A stretch of DNA of 18,358 nucleotides from CAZQBY01 sp964592405 [NCBI: uncultured archaeon] (GCA_964592405.1 CAZQBY010000001.1:1-18358); one strand, 5' to 3'. Positions 1-6,005 are shown, counted from the stretch's first letter. The notes: a model not told the origin generated them from the sequence alone. Program-made: numbers and translations.

Positions 1-2
1 GG

Positions 3-305
3 AGGAGGCGGCTTTACCTCATTTATTTTGTGAGCGTGATAGATTCTATGTAGCGTGCACCCGCGCTCTTCAAAGGCATATCCGCGCGCAGACTGTTCTA
101 GCGATTTCCTGAACTCAGCGTCAAGGTCTCGCGGAATCACGTCTGGTCTGCAGGCAAGTTCTACCGCTCGGTCGGCAACGTCACCGCCGACACGATCAAG
201 CATTACATCGCCTGCTCGCAGGGAATCTGGTGCGAAGAGCCAGTTGACTTAGCCAATGCATGTTCCGCACCAGGCCAAACAGCCATGAGCAATTTCATGG
301 CGTGA
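3..305 (+). pseudogene. tnpA: Decayed IS200/IS605-family transposase TnpA, C-terminal part
   Basis: This frame (positions divisible by 3) reads ALFKGISARRLF, a stop, RFPEL, then AGKFYRSVGNVTADTIKHYI, and ends at the TGA at 303-305. The order 'KGISARRLF - FPEL - FYRSVGNVT - IKHYI' is what I know from the C-terminal half of single-strand HUH/Y1 transposases of IS200/IS605, including the helix that carries the catalytic tyrosine. In-frame TAG codons at 51-53 and 99-101 break it, and no convincing HUH-containing N-terminus is visible before the window edge. Resemblance is clear only from about position 54; to the left the frame is open but the match is weak. The copy should be inactive. The overlapping +1-frame ORF (55-252) is a shadow. 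Identification is from motif memory, not a search. Confidence 0.72.
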
Positions 306-321
306 GCCTGCTACGGAGATA

Positions 322-341
322 CCCCGGCATTCATGCCGGGG
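322..341. repeat. Perfect GC-rich hairpin just after the tnpA relic
   Basis: CCCCGGCAT and ATGCCGGGG form a 9-bp inverted repeat around a 2-nt centre (an 8-bp stem with loop TTCA if folded). It begins 16 nt after the stop of the tnpA remnant. IS200/IS605 elements carry subterminal hairpins that TnpA recognises as single-stranded DNA, so this could be the old right-end hairpin. It could equally be a transcription terminator. Confidence 0.6.
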
Positions 342-354
342 AGTATGTCATTTT

Positions 355-370
355 GTAAGAATTTTCTTAC
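355..370. repeat. AT-rich hairpin followed by a T-rich tract
   Basis: GTAAGAA and TTCTTAC flank a 2-nt centre (7-bp arms), followed by a T-rich run (371-379). It lies 13 nt after the GC-rich hairpin. The pair may mark the right end of the degraded element, or may act as a terminator on the plus strand. No function is shown by the sequence. Confidence 0.45.
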
Positions 371-445
371 TTTATTTTGTTGTCGGTTCTATAAAAAGCT
401 AACATTTTGGTGCTGTTAAGTTAAGCTGACGGCTGTCAAGAACCC

Positions 446-607
446 TCAGTCACAGACTGGGGCATGTTGATATTCCAATAGCAACTGTTGCCCGGGGTTT
501 CGCTTGACCTCGCGCGAAAAACCCTGCTTTCTGAACGCTCTCTCTATCGCAAGTATCTTCTCCTTCTAGGTGAGCTCGCCGTCCGGGCGCTCTGAGAGTC
601 TGGAGAG
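446..607 (-). pseudogene. Remnant reading frame of unrecognised origin
   Basis: On the minus strand the frame between stops at 608-610 and 446-448 reads like protein (LSRLSERPDGELT, stop, KEKILAIERAFRKQGF and onward to HAPVCD). It is interrupted only by a TAG at 566-568, where GAG (Glu) or CAG (Gln) would restore it. There is no ATG start and no recognised family. The charged, helix-like composition looks more protein-like than the neighbouring frames, but it is too short to be sure. Together with the tnpA relic it suggests 1-700 is decayed insertion-derived DNA. The rest of 371-716 holds nothing else I can name. Confidence 0.3.
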
Positions 608-716
608 TCAGCCCGTTGGGTGCCTGCCTTTGGGGTCTTCAGAAAGCCCGCCTCTTATGCCGGGAGCCCCTGCAGGTTTTGAATTTATTGAATATTTCTG
701 AGAACTCTTGCGACAA

Positions 717-866
717 TCATGAAGGCTCAACAGCGTGTCGGATAATCCCCATGTTGCAGGACCTGGTTTTTGTGCACCAATCTTGGCATTTTTCCGCCCA
801 TTTTTTGTCCTTAAAGAACATCTTGCAAGCTTCGCACTGATAAAGTCCGTCAACCTCTTTTACCAT
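717..866 (-). CDS. Small Cys-rich (zinc-ribbon-like) protein, 49 aa
   Basis: This short gene begins with ATG at 864-866 and ends with TGA at 717-719. Five cysteines lie at residues 11, 14, 27, 31 and 37 in the arrangement CEAC, CQDWC and RSCN, followed by the hydrophobic strand MGIIRHAV. I recognise the pattern 'CxxC ... W/AEKCxxWC ... SCN ... I(I)xHA(V/I)' from very small archaeal proteins of unknown function; metal binding is inferred from the cysteines. It starts 24 nt after the stop of the DEAD-box helicase on the same strand, so it is probably co-transcribed with it. The longer overlapping frame at 608-853 has no such pattern and is a shadow. Confidence 0.72.
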   Translation of the reverse strand: MVKEVDGLYQCEACKMFFKDKKWAEKCQDWCTKTRSCNMGIIRHAVEPS

Positions 867-890
867 TTCAGCTAATTGTAAGTGGTATGG

Positions 891-2096
891 CTACTTGTAA
901 GAGCGATTTCCACGGTAGTTCCGCCTTGGTTTTTTTCCGCGATAGCCCCTGCACTTTTCGTTTCTAGAGCGGCTGAGCTGCTTTATCCTCCTGACTTTGG
1001 GCGGTCGCTTCATGTGTATGTTCCCGCCATAGTCCCTGTTGATGTTGCGGTAGTTGTTGTGGTCGCGTGAAGTCAAGAGTGTGATAGCATCGCCCTTTTC
1101 TCCTGCGCGCGCTGTTCGGCCTATGCGGTGCAGATACTCCTTGGCGCTGCCGGGTACGTCATAGTTGTAGACATGAGTCACATTCTTGATGTCCAAACCG
1201 CGCGCGGCCACGTCCGTGGCCACCAGAACATCTATCTTCTCCTTCTTGAGCCGGTCCAGGGACTCAAGACGTTTGTTCTGCTTCATCCCGCCGTGTATCG
1301 AAGACGCGTTTATGCCCTGGTTTCGCAGGTTGCGCGCGACGAAATCGGACTCGGTCCTAGTCGCGCAGAATACCAGGGCCAGCCCGGGAGTCTCTTTCTT
1401 CAGCAGATGCACCAGTATCGATAGCTTGTCCTCGTTGTCATATATGTCGTAGCAGGTCTGCCTGAGCTTGTCCGGGTCCACTTGGGGCTTGGTCCTTATC
1501 AGCTCCGGGTTGTGCATGTGCCTCTCCATTATTTTGTAAACGTCGTCGGAGATGGTCGCGCTGAACATGGCGGCCTGTATGTCGCTGGGGGTGTGGCTGA
1601 TTATGCGTTCCACGTCCTCTATGAAACCCATGTCGAACATGCGGTCGGCCTCATCAAGGACGAGGAACTTGAGATCGTAAAAATCTATAGTCTTCCTGTC
1701 TATGTGGTCCAGTATGCGCCCAGGCGTTCCCACCACCACATTGGCTGTCTTCAACTCCCTAATCTGCGGACCTATGCTCACACCCCCGTATATCCTGGTG
1801 GTTTGTATGTCAAGCGGGTCGCCGAAGTCGGCGAAGACGTCCGCCACCTGGATGCACAGCTCCCGGGTCGGAGTCAAAACCAGAACCTGCAAACCGTCAT
1901 CGGGGTATACTTCGTTCATTATGGGGAGGACAAATGCCAAGGTCTTGCCGGAGCCGGTCTCGGCCTGGCCCACCACGTCCCTGCCTTCCAGCATCAGGGG
2001 TATGCACTCCTCCTGGATGGGAGTGAGCTCCTCAAAACCAAGCTCGTTGGCTATCTCCAAAAACTCCTTGTCTATGTCTAAATCCGAGAATTTCAT
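891..2096 (-). CDS. DEAD-box ATP-dependent RNA helicase
   Basis: A 401-aa cytoplasmic RNA-unwinding ATPase. All core motifs are present in order: F21 and Q28 of the Q motif, Walker A AETGSGKT (45-52), motif Ia PTREL (76-80), TPGR (124-127), DEAD (148-151), SAT (179-181), the domain-2 motif ATDVAARGLDI (293-303), and HRIGRTARAG (323-332). The two RecA-like domains are followed by a basic Arg/Lys/Asn-rich tail (about 364-401) of the kind that adds non-specific RNA binding. Length fits single-core DEAD-box proteins of the RhlE/DeaD type. The ATG at 2096 sits just upstream of the Q-motif segment as expected. The upstream region is unusually structured (see 2141-2192), and related archaeal helicases are cold-inducible, so temperature-responsive expression is a reasonable inference. 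It leads an apparent operon with the 49-aa Cys-rich protein. Confidence 0.96.
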   Translation of the reverse strand: MKFSDLDIDKEFLEIANELGFEELTPIQEECIPLMLEGRDVVGQAETGSGKTLAFVLPIMNEVYPDDGLQVLVLTPTRELCIQVADVFADFGDPLDIQTTRIYGGVSIGPQIRELKTANVVVGTPGRILDHIDRKTIDFYDLKFLVLDEADRMFDMGFIEDVERIISHTPSDIQAAMFSATISDDVYKIMERHMHNPELIRTKPQVDPDKLRQTCYDIYDNEDKLSILVHLLKKETPGLALVFCATRTESDFVARNLRNQGINASSIHGGMKQNKRLESLDRLKKEKIDVLVATDVAARGLDIKNVTHVYNYDVPGSAKEYLHRIGRTARAGEKGDAITLLTSRDHNNYRNINRDYGGNIHMKRPPKVRRIKQLSRSRNEKCRGYRGKKPRRNYRGNRSYK

Positions 2097-2140
2097 CTTG
2101 AAATGTCAAACATCGCGCGCAGGGGGCTCGACAGAATGAG

Positions 2141-2192
2141 GCGCAACCGCGCCCTTTCAGAGAGTTGCGCAAAGAAACATCCGAAGATGTTT
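2141..2192 (-). promoter_or_regulatory. Structured leader upstream of the DEAD-box helicase
   Basis: Read on the minus strand, 2192-2175 forms a 7-bp stem (AAACATC/GATGTTT) closed by the very stable tetraloop UUCG. It is followed by a second stem in which GCGCAAC (2170-2164) pairs with GTTGCGC (2147-2141) across a 16-nt loop. A TATA-like CTATAAAA on the same strand (2241-2234) would place the transcript start near 2210, giving a leader of about 110 nt. That contrasts with the near-leaderless genes elsewhere in the window. The 113-nt 5' leader of the cold-induced DEAD-box helicase gene of Methanococcoides burtonii is a known parallel; a shared mechanism is inference. Confidence 0.5.
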
Positions 2193-2230
2193 GTCTTGCA
2201 GCTGACTTTTCTCAAGGTCCGCGGTTGCGC
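2141..2230. repeat. 11-bp inverted repeat (GCGCAACCGCG) flanking the helicase leader
   Basis: GCGCAACCGCG at 2141-2151 is the exact reverse complement of CGCGGTTGCGC at 2220-2230. A third, shorter copy, GTTGCGC at 2164-2170, can also pair with the 2141 arm. The distal arm lies between the minus-strand TATA-like box (2234-2241) and the expected start site. It could therefore act as a DNA operator, or, if transcription starts further upstream, as one arm of two mutually exclusive RNA stems. Confidence 0.45.
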
Positions 2231-2308
2231 ATGTTTTATAGGTTGGAGGATAAAAATCATTTCAGTCGCAAAAAAGCTTTTTCTGAAGCTAAGCTTTATT
2301 TAAGCATG

Positions 2309-2428
2309 AAAAGGCTAGCCGCCTTCATGGCCATAGAAGGCCCTGCTGCGGGGTTTCCTCACGCTGGCCCAGACCTGCGATACCCTCGTCGTCTATGCCC
2401 CTGCGGGAATGGGATGCTCTAGCCTTTT
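2309..2428 (+). ncRNA. Candidate structured RNA: 10-bp closing stem around ~100 nt
   Basis: AAAAGGCTAG (2309-2318) and CTAGCCTTTT (2419-2428) are perfectly complementary. Inside is a GCCTTC/GAAGGC hairpin (2321-2341) with a 9-nt loop, and a weaker possible pairing of GCGGGG (2348-2353) with CCCCTGC (2398-2404). No tRNA, 5S, SRP or RNase P signature motif is visible. A TATA-like TTTATTTAA (2295-2303) lies immediately upstream, which would put the start site inside the first arm, so the transcript boundaries are unclear. It could be the leader of the ParB-like gene, an independent RNA, or a relict inverted-repeat element. The strand is uncertain because the closing stem works both ways. Confidence 0.3.
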
Positions 2429-2452
2429 ATCGGACTATCATCTAGAGAACGC

Positions 2453-2875
2453 ATGGTCGACATAGTGCGCGCATACAAGAACCCGGAGAAGCACGCGCAG
2501 GAGCTCGAAATCAGCAAGATAGTCGCGGATGAAAAGGTCTGTGAGGAGGGCGTCAGGCGATATGTCCAACTCATCAGAGAGGGTGCGGCCATCAAGCCTA
2601 TAATAGTGGTCAAGCATCCCAGTGTGGAGGAATACGCCGTGCTGAACGGCCATCATCGCTTTTGGGCCTACAAAGAGCTTGGGGTTGAAAAGATCAGGGC
2701 TGTGGTGGTGGAGGATCTGACAGGCCTAGGATTCCACATGACCAAGAACGGCCATCTCCAGCCGCCGGCCGGCTTCACGAGATACATCAGGATACCTGCC
2801 AAGGAATTCCAGAGCTATATTGAGAAGTTCTGGAAGGACCCGGGAGGTATGCTGAGAAGGCAGGTAAGGAGATGA
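2453..2875 (+). CDS. ParB/sulfiredoxin-fold domain protein
   Basis: A 140-aa protein. The central segment KPIIVVKHPS, then AVLNGHHRFWAYKELG (residues 62-77) and IRAVVVED matches the ParB N-terminal/sulfiredoxin fold, whose hallmark is G-H-H/G-R followed by a helix. The N-terminal ELEISKIVAD and the RRYVQLIREG helix also fit. There is no HTH and no centromere-binding C-terminal domain, so this is not a full ParB partition protein. Archaeal members of this fold include the ADP-dependent free-serine kinase SerK of Thermococcus and predicted nucleases; which applies here cannot be told from the sequence. The ATG at 2453 is the only in-frame ATG before the domain. The gene is convergent with the membrane-protein pair, with only 9 nt between stop codons. 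Confidence 0.75.
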   Translation: MVDIVRAYKNPEKHAQELEISKIVADEKVCEEGVRRYVQLIREGAAIKPIIVVKHPSVEEYAVLNGHHRFWAYKELGVEKIRAVVVEDLTGLGFHMTKNGHLQPPAGFTRYIRIPAKEFQSYIEKFWKDPGGMLRRQVRR

Positions 2876-2884
2876 TTTTAACTC

Positions 2885-3172
2885 CTAGGAGAGCTCCTCA
2901 AGCATGCCTTCCACGTCGCTCAGATAATCGCTTGACTGCAACTCGCCCTCCAGCTCGTCCAGATAGTCCTCGACGTCTTGGAGATGATCGTCCTCGTCCA
3001 GGGGCGGCAGCGCGGGAGGCTCCTGGCTGGGACTCTCCTGAGGCGACTCCTCTACTGGCGTTTCCGACTCAATGCCCCCCTCTGAAACAGGTTCCTTCGG
3101 AGGGAATATGGAGATGAACAAGGCCAGAACCGCTATGAGTACAATTATCACGGCTGCTGTCTTGGCGTCCAT
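2885..3172 (-). CDS. Small membrane-anchored acidic protein
   Basis: A 95-aa protein starting MDAKTAAVIIVL, with one N-terminal transmembrane segment (about residues 4-23). A Pro/Glu/Ser-rich spacer follows, then a strongly acidic C-terminus with two similar helical units, LQDVEDYLDELEGEL and LSDVEGMLEELS. The start is chosen by the ribosome binding site: GGAGGT lies 5 nt before this ATG, and the ATG comes one base after the TGA of the upstream gene. An alternative ATG at 3202 would add an Arg run that merely translates the end of the upstream gene in another frame. The tail probably lies outside the cell. It is translationally coupled to the secreted protein at 3174-3908. Family unknown. Confidence 0.72.
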   Translation of the reverse strand: MDAKTAAVIIVLIAVLALFISIFPPKEPVSEGGIESETPVEESPQESPSQEPPALPPLDEDDHLQDVEDYLDELEGELQSSDYLSDVEGMLEELS

Positions 3173-3173
3173 T

Positions 3174-3908
3174 TCAGACCTCCTCCTTCGCCGACTCGAC
3201 AAAGTCCTTCCACAACTCTCGTATGTCCAAGAGTATCGCCTTTTTCTCCTCTAACTCCTCTGCCGCGGTGAAAGAGTCTATGAGATCCTGCAGGTCCTGC
3301 ACGAAAGTGTCAACCGTCTCCGCGCTCACTCCCCGCTGGAGCATATCCTCGGCCCTCTCTGACAAACCCTGGAAGCGGAAGGTCGCATAATTGTATACTC
3401 TTTGCCTCACCTCTTGCGCGCAGCTCGAGTTGCCGGCGCAGTTTTCCATCTGCTCTCTCACTTGACTGCGGTTCCTTACGCCAAGGCGAGTCCTGGCACA
3501 TTCGGCCCTCTGCAGCCCGGGCGGCGTTCCCCAGCACTTGCTCAGACTCTGGACGTGCTCCCTGCATTTGTCCTGACCCTTGGGCAAATCCCCACATTTC
3601 GACATGAGTTTGTTTGTTATCCTCTCCCTGTTGCGCGCGCGCATCTGGGCTACGCACTCGCCGACTGACGCGTTCTGTACGCAGTCTCTAAGCCGTATCC
3701 TCGCAGTCTGCTTGAACTGCTGCCCAGGCGCAGTCTTATTGCTTGGGCCGGTTCCATTGCCACCACTATGGTTACTCATCTGCACGGGCGGAGCCCAGGT
3801 GCCATTCTTGTCCATGTTGTTGGTCCAGCTGGGCGGACCCCGAGCTGTCGTAATGACCGCGAATAATGCCAAGGCGATGACCATTGCCGCTATTGTAGTC
3901 CTGTCCAT
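3174..3908 (-). CDS. Secreted Cys-containing, N-glycosylation-rich protein of unknown function
   Basis: A 244-aa protein. Residues 1-22 (MDRTTIAAMVIALALFAVITT) look like a signal peptide or anchor. The next region (about 28-65) is Asn/Gly/Ser/Pro-rich with several N-x-S/T sequons (NGT, NHS, NGT, NKT), and further sequons occur later (NAS, NRS, NSS). Eight cysteines are spread over the middle, with repeated spacing such as DC-x7-EC, KC-GD-x6-KC and KC-x11-EC, suggesting four disulfides. The C-terminal third (about 180-244) is Cys-free, helical and charged, and could form a coiled coil. A poly-T/A box at 3938-3947 suits a short-leader promoter. First gene of a two-gene unit with the acidic membrane protein. 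No family recognised. Confidence 0.78.
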   Translation of the reverse strand: MDRTTIAAMVIALALFAVITTARGPPSWTNNMDKNGTWAPPVQMSNHSGGNGTGPSNKTAPGQQFKQTARIRLRDCVQNASVGECVAQMRARNRERITNKLMSKCGDLPKGQDKCREHVQSLSKCWGTPPGLQRAECARTRLGVRNRSQVREQMENCAGNSSCAQEVRQRVYNYATFRFQGLSERAEDMLQRGVSAETVDTFVQDLQDLIDSFTAAEELEEKKAILLDIRELWKDFVESAKEEV

Positions 3909-3937
3909 TTTTATCCTGAATAAGATTAGGCGCCCAG

Positions 3938-3947
3938 TTTAAAAAAA
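3938..3947 (-). promoter_or_regulatory. TATA-like box for the secreted-protein operon
   Basis: On the minus strand TTTTTTTAAA is centred about 34 nt before the ATG at 3908, which predicts a leader of about 8 nt. A CAGGA stretch just before the ATG may serve as a weak ribosome site. Confidence 0.4.
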
Positions 3948-4013
3948 CCTTCACGCCTCCGGGCACCCCCTCAGTCCAGTAGGCCACTTCTCGTCCGTGC
4001 AGGCGAAGCATTA

Positions 4014-4283
4014 TTAGGGTATATTAGCGACAAGTTCTGGAGCATCCACGACCCGACGCAGGTGGACCGGCAGGGGCCGGACGTCGGCACCCAGTACAGA
4101 TCCGTCATCTTTTACACTACGGAAGGGCAGAGAAAGGCAGCCGAGGAGTCGAAGAAGAGAGTTGAGCAAAATCTTGGCAGGCCGGTGGCAACTCAAATAG
4201 TCGAGGCGTCAAGGTTCTGGCGGGCCGAGGATTATCATCAGCGCTACTTCGAGAAGCGTGGTGGCGGGACCTGCCACATGTAG
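4014..4283 (+). pseudogene. msrA: Truncated peptide methionine sulfoxide reductase A
   Basis: The frame reads DKFWSIHDPTQVDRQGPDVG, then TQYRSVIF and, later, ATQIVEASRFWRAEDYHQRY, ending EKRGGGTCHM at TAG 4281-4283. These are the conserved C-terminal blocks of MsrA, the thioredoxin-dependent repair enzyme for methionine-S-sulfoxide, including a C-terminal resolving-type cysteine. The N-terminal half with the catalytic GCFWG motif and the GHAE(A)V block is absent: upstream of about 4014 the same frame no longer resembles MsrA and runs into the promoter of the divergent gene. The GTG at 4062 lies inside the conserved block and is not a real start. The fragment cannot be an active reductase and looks like a 5'-deleted relic. 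Confidence 0.85.
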
Positions 4284-4298
4284 TATCCCCCGCGATAA

Positions 4299-4307
4299 TT
4301 TTTAAAG
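4299..4307 (+). promoter_or_regulatory. TATA-like box for the Cys-rich surface protein
   Basis: TTTTTAAAG is centred 29 nt before the ATG at 4332, consistent with a nearly leaderless transcript. Confidence 0.45.
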
Positions 4308-4331
4308 GGCACGGTCTTAGATTATCCGAAA

Positions 4332-5879
4332 ATGGCCGAGGCCCCCGCACCCGACACACCCCAGGGCGGCAATCTCAATTCCTCAGACACCATAAAGAAC
4401 ATCATAATAGTCGTATGCGTTATAGCCCTCTTTATCATACCGACATTGGTCGTGTATGTAACTCTCCCATCATGCCCCGCTTCCTGCGACGACGGCAATC
4501 CCTGCACTGCCGATTTCTGTGATCAAGAGGCAAAGGACTGTCGGCACACACCACTGAGTGGAATGCAGGGCGTATGTGCAGGAAGTGCAGGCCTGTGCAG
4601 GGAGCGGAGCTGTGAATCCGGTATGTGCGTCGAGAGGATAGTGGAGAGCTGCTGCGGCAATGGGCTCTGTGAGGAAAATGAAACCTATGAAAACTGCATA
4701 GCTGATTGCAGGATTCCGCCGGAAGAGATATGCAGTGATGGCAAGGACAACGACTTTGATGCTCTTGTTGATTGTGAGGACCCGGACTGTGAGTGCATAG
4801 CCGGTGGAGAGGACGATGTGGATGAGGAAAAGGCTGGAAACGGAGAAGAAGAGGAGGTGGACTGCTGCGCACCGGGGGCGGAGTGCCAGGAGAACTGCGA
4901 GGACGGAGAAGACAACGATTGCGACGGCTTGGCAGACTGCGAAGATCCGGATTGCGAGGAGGAGTGCACCATAGACTGCACAGAGCTGATAATGATAACC
5001 GAATTCAGGAAAGAGTTTGGAGATGCTGTCATTGAAGAGGAGGAGGACAAATGTGAGGAAATTCCGGGGGACTGGAGGAGTAAGGTTAATGAGGTGGGGT
5101 GCTACACCGGAGACCTGGAAGAGTTTGACTGCGATGATCTGGAAGAGGAGGTCAGGTACTTCCAGTTTATGCAGTTCTGCAACTCCCTGAATGCCGAGTG
5201 GGAGTGCCAGAACAATTACTGGGGCTGCCTGTGCGACAAGGAGCCTCCGGAGGAGGCCTACAACGGCCCCTACTGCGACGACATCAGTTCCATGGATGCG
5301 GATCGGACCTGCCCTGATTATCCCTGCCAGGACCCGGACGAGAGCTGCAGGCCGGTCTACGGATTGGCTGGCCTGACATGCGAATGCGTCGCTGAGACCG
5401 AGGAGGGCAGCAACTGCGGAGACAAGATAGACAACGACAACGACGGCGCCATAGACTGCATGGACCCGGACTGCTGTCCGGGAAATGAACCATGCTGTTG
5501 TGAGGACTTCTTTGACTCTCCGGACTGGAGCCTCAGCTGGTGCTATCCTGACTGCGAGGACTGCTTCTGCTACGAGGGCGACTGCACCAACGTCAGAGGT
5601 GAGTGTAAGTGCATGGAGATGCCACCCTGTGAACTCATAGAGCCAACTAGTCCGGAAGACTGTGAGCTTGGCATCTGCCGCAACTCCGGCCAAAAGTGCG
5701 TCTATATCGGCCGAAATGGAGATGCCAAATGCTCCTGCCTGTATGACTGCTCCGGCGGGGAAAATCCAGATGCCAATAGCGATCCCAGAGCTTGCTTAGA
5801 AGACTCCTGGTGCGTGGATTTTGACGTGCCCTGTCAATGGTATGAGGATGGGCAACCAGTCTGTGGCTGTCCTATATAG
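4332..5879 (+). CDS. Membrane-anchored Cys/Asp-rich surface protein with MopE-like metal-binding repeats
   Basis: A 515-aa protein. A short cytoplasmic N-terminus is followed by one transmembrane helix (about 22-44, IKNIIIVVCVIALFIIP) and then a long, very acidic, cysteine-rich extracytoplasmic region. Three near-identical units with the core DGxDNDxDxxxDCxDPDC lie at about 135-153, 190-208 and 363-381. The D-N-D-x-D spacing resembles the Pfam 'putative metal-binding motif' first named from MopE, and calcium-binding loops in general. Residues 108-126 (CGNGLCEENETYENCIADC) form a separate Cys module that recurs in the protein at 11881-13038. Many paired cysteines suggest a disulfide-rich stalk or adhesin. 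Metal (Ca2+ or Cu) binding is an inference from the Asp-rich loops; enzymatic function is not indicated. The protein is transcribed alone, from its own promoter. Confidence 0.85.
   Translation: MAEAPAPDTPQGGNLNSSDTIKNIIIVVCVIALFIIPTLVVYVTLPSCPASCDDGNPCTADFCDQEAKDCRHTPLSGMQGVCAGSAGLCRERSCESGMCVERIVESCCGNGLCEENETYENCIADCRIPPEEICSDGKDNDFDALVDCEDPDCECIAGGEDDVDEEKAGNGEEEEVDCCAPGAECQENCEDGEDNDCDGLADCEDPDCEEECTIDCTELIMITEFRKEFGDAVIEEEEDKCEEIPGDWRSKVNEVGCYTGDLEEFDCDDLEEEVRYFQFMQFCNSLNAEWECQNNYWGCLCDKEPPEEAYNGPYCDDISSMDADRTCPDYPCQDPDESCRPVYGLAGLTCECVAETEEGSNCGDKIDNDNDGAIDCMDPDCCPGNEPCCCEDFFDSPDWSLSWCYPDCEDCFCYEGDCTNVRGECKCMEMPPCELIEPTSPEDCELGICRNSGQKCVYIGRNGDAKCSCLYDCSGGENPDANSDPRACLEDSWCVDFDVPCQWYEDGQPVCGCPI
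4734..5474 (+). repeat. Three coding repeats of a DxDNDxD-type unit
   Basis: Units of 19 codons at 4734-4790, 4899-4955 and 5418-5474 encode DGKDNDFDALVDCEDPDC, DGEDNDCDGLADCEDPDC and GDKIDNDNDGAIDCMDPDC. The first two are 55 codons apart start to start, the third 173 codons further on, so they are dispersed modules and not a tight tandem array. Confidence 0.8.
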
Positions 5880-5973
5880 GAGTAGACAGCAGATATTCAT
5901 CAGCAGGAGGGAGTCGACTCAAACGCGCGGGTTGAGGCAGACAGGGTTTCGTTTGTGGTAGAGAGGCATTTGC

Positions 5974-5982
5974 TTTTTTATG
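5974..5982 (+). promoter_or_regulatory. TATA-like box for the 106-aa basic protein
   Basis: TTTTTTATG is centred 28 nt before the ATG at 6006. This supports that ATG over the in-frame upstream GTG at 5955, which would lie before the promoter. Confidence 0.45.
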
Positions 5983-6005
5983 CTTTGCGCATTTTATTTG
6001 TGGAA

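Noticed and set aside
616-853. Overlapping frames of 74 and 81 codons on the two strands
   Set aside because: The 49-codon minus-strand frame at 717-866 has the conserved Cys pattern; the longer ones have none.
1128-2081. Several long plus-strand frames (for example 1482-2081) antisense to the helicase
   Set aside because: They mirror an unmistakable DEAD-box gene on the minus strand and show no domain of their own.
2303-2422. A plus-strand protein across the inverted-repeat region
   Set aside because: No recognisable motif, and the 10-bp closing stem with inner hairpin fits RNA or repeat structure better. Kept only as a candidate RNA.
3173-3202. Upstream ATG at 3202 for the small acidic membrane protein
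   Set aside because: It would give an Arg run translated from the end of the upstream gene, and the GGAGGT site is placed for the ATG at 3172.
4470-5693. A 407-codon minus-strand frame antisense to the Cys-rich protein
   Set aside because: It is hydrophobic because it reads the complement of Asp/Glu/Cys-rich codons; it has no motif, and the plus-strand gene has an anchor, repeats and a promoter.
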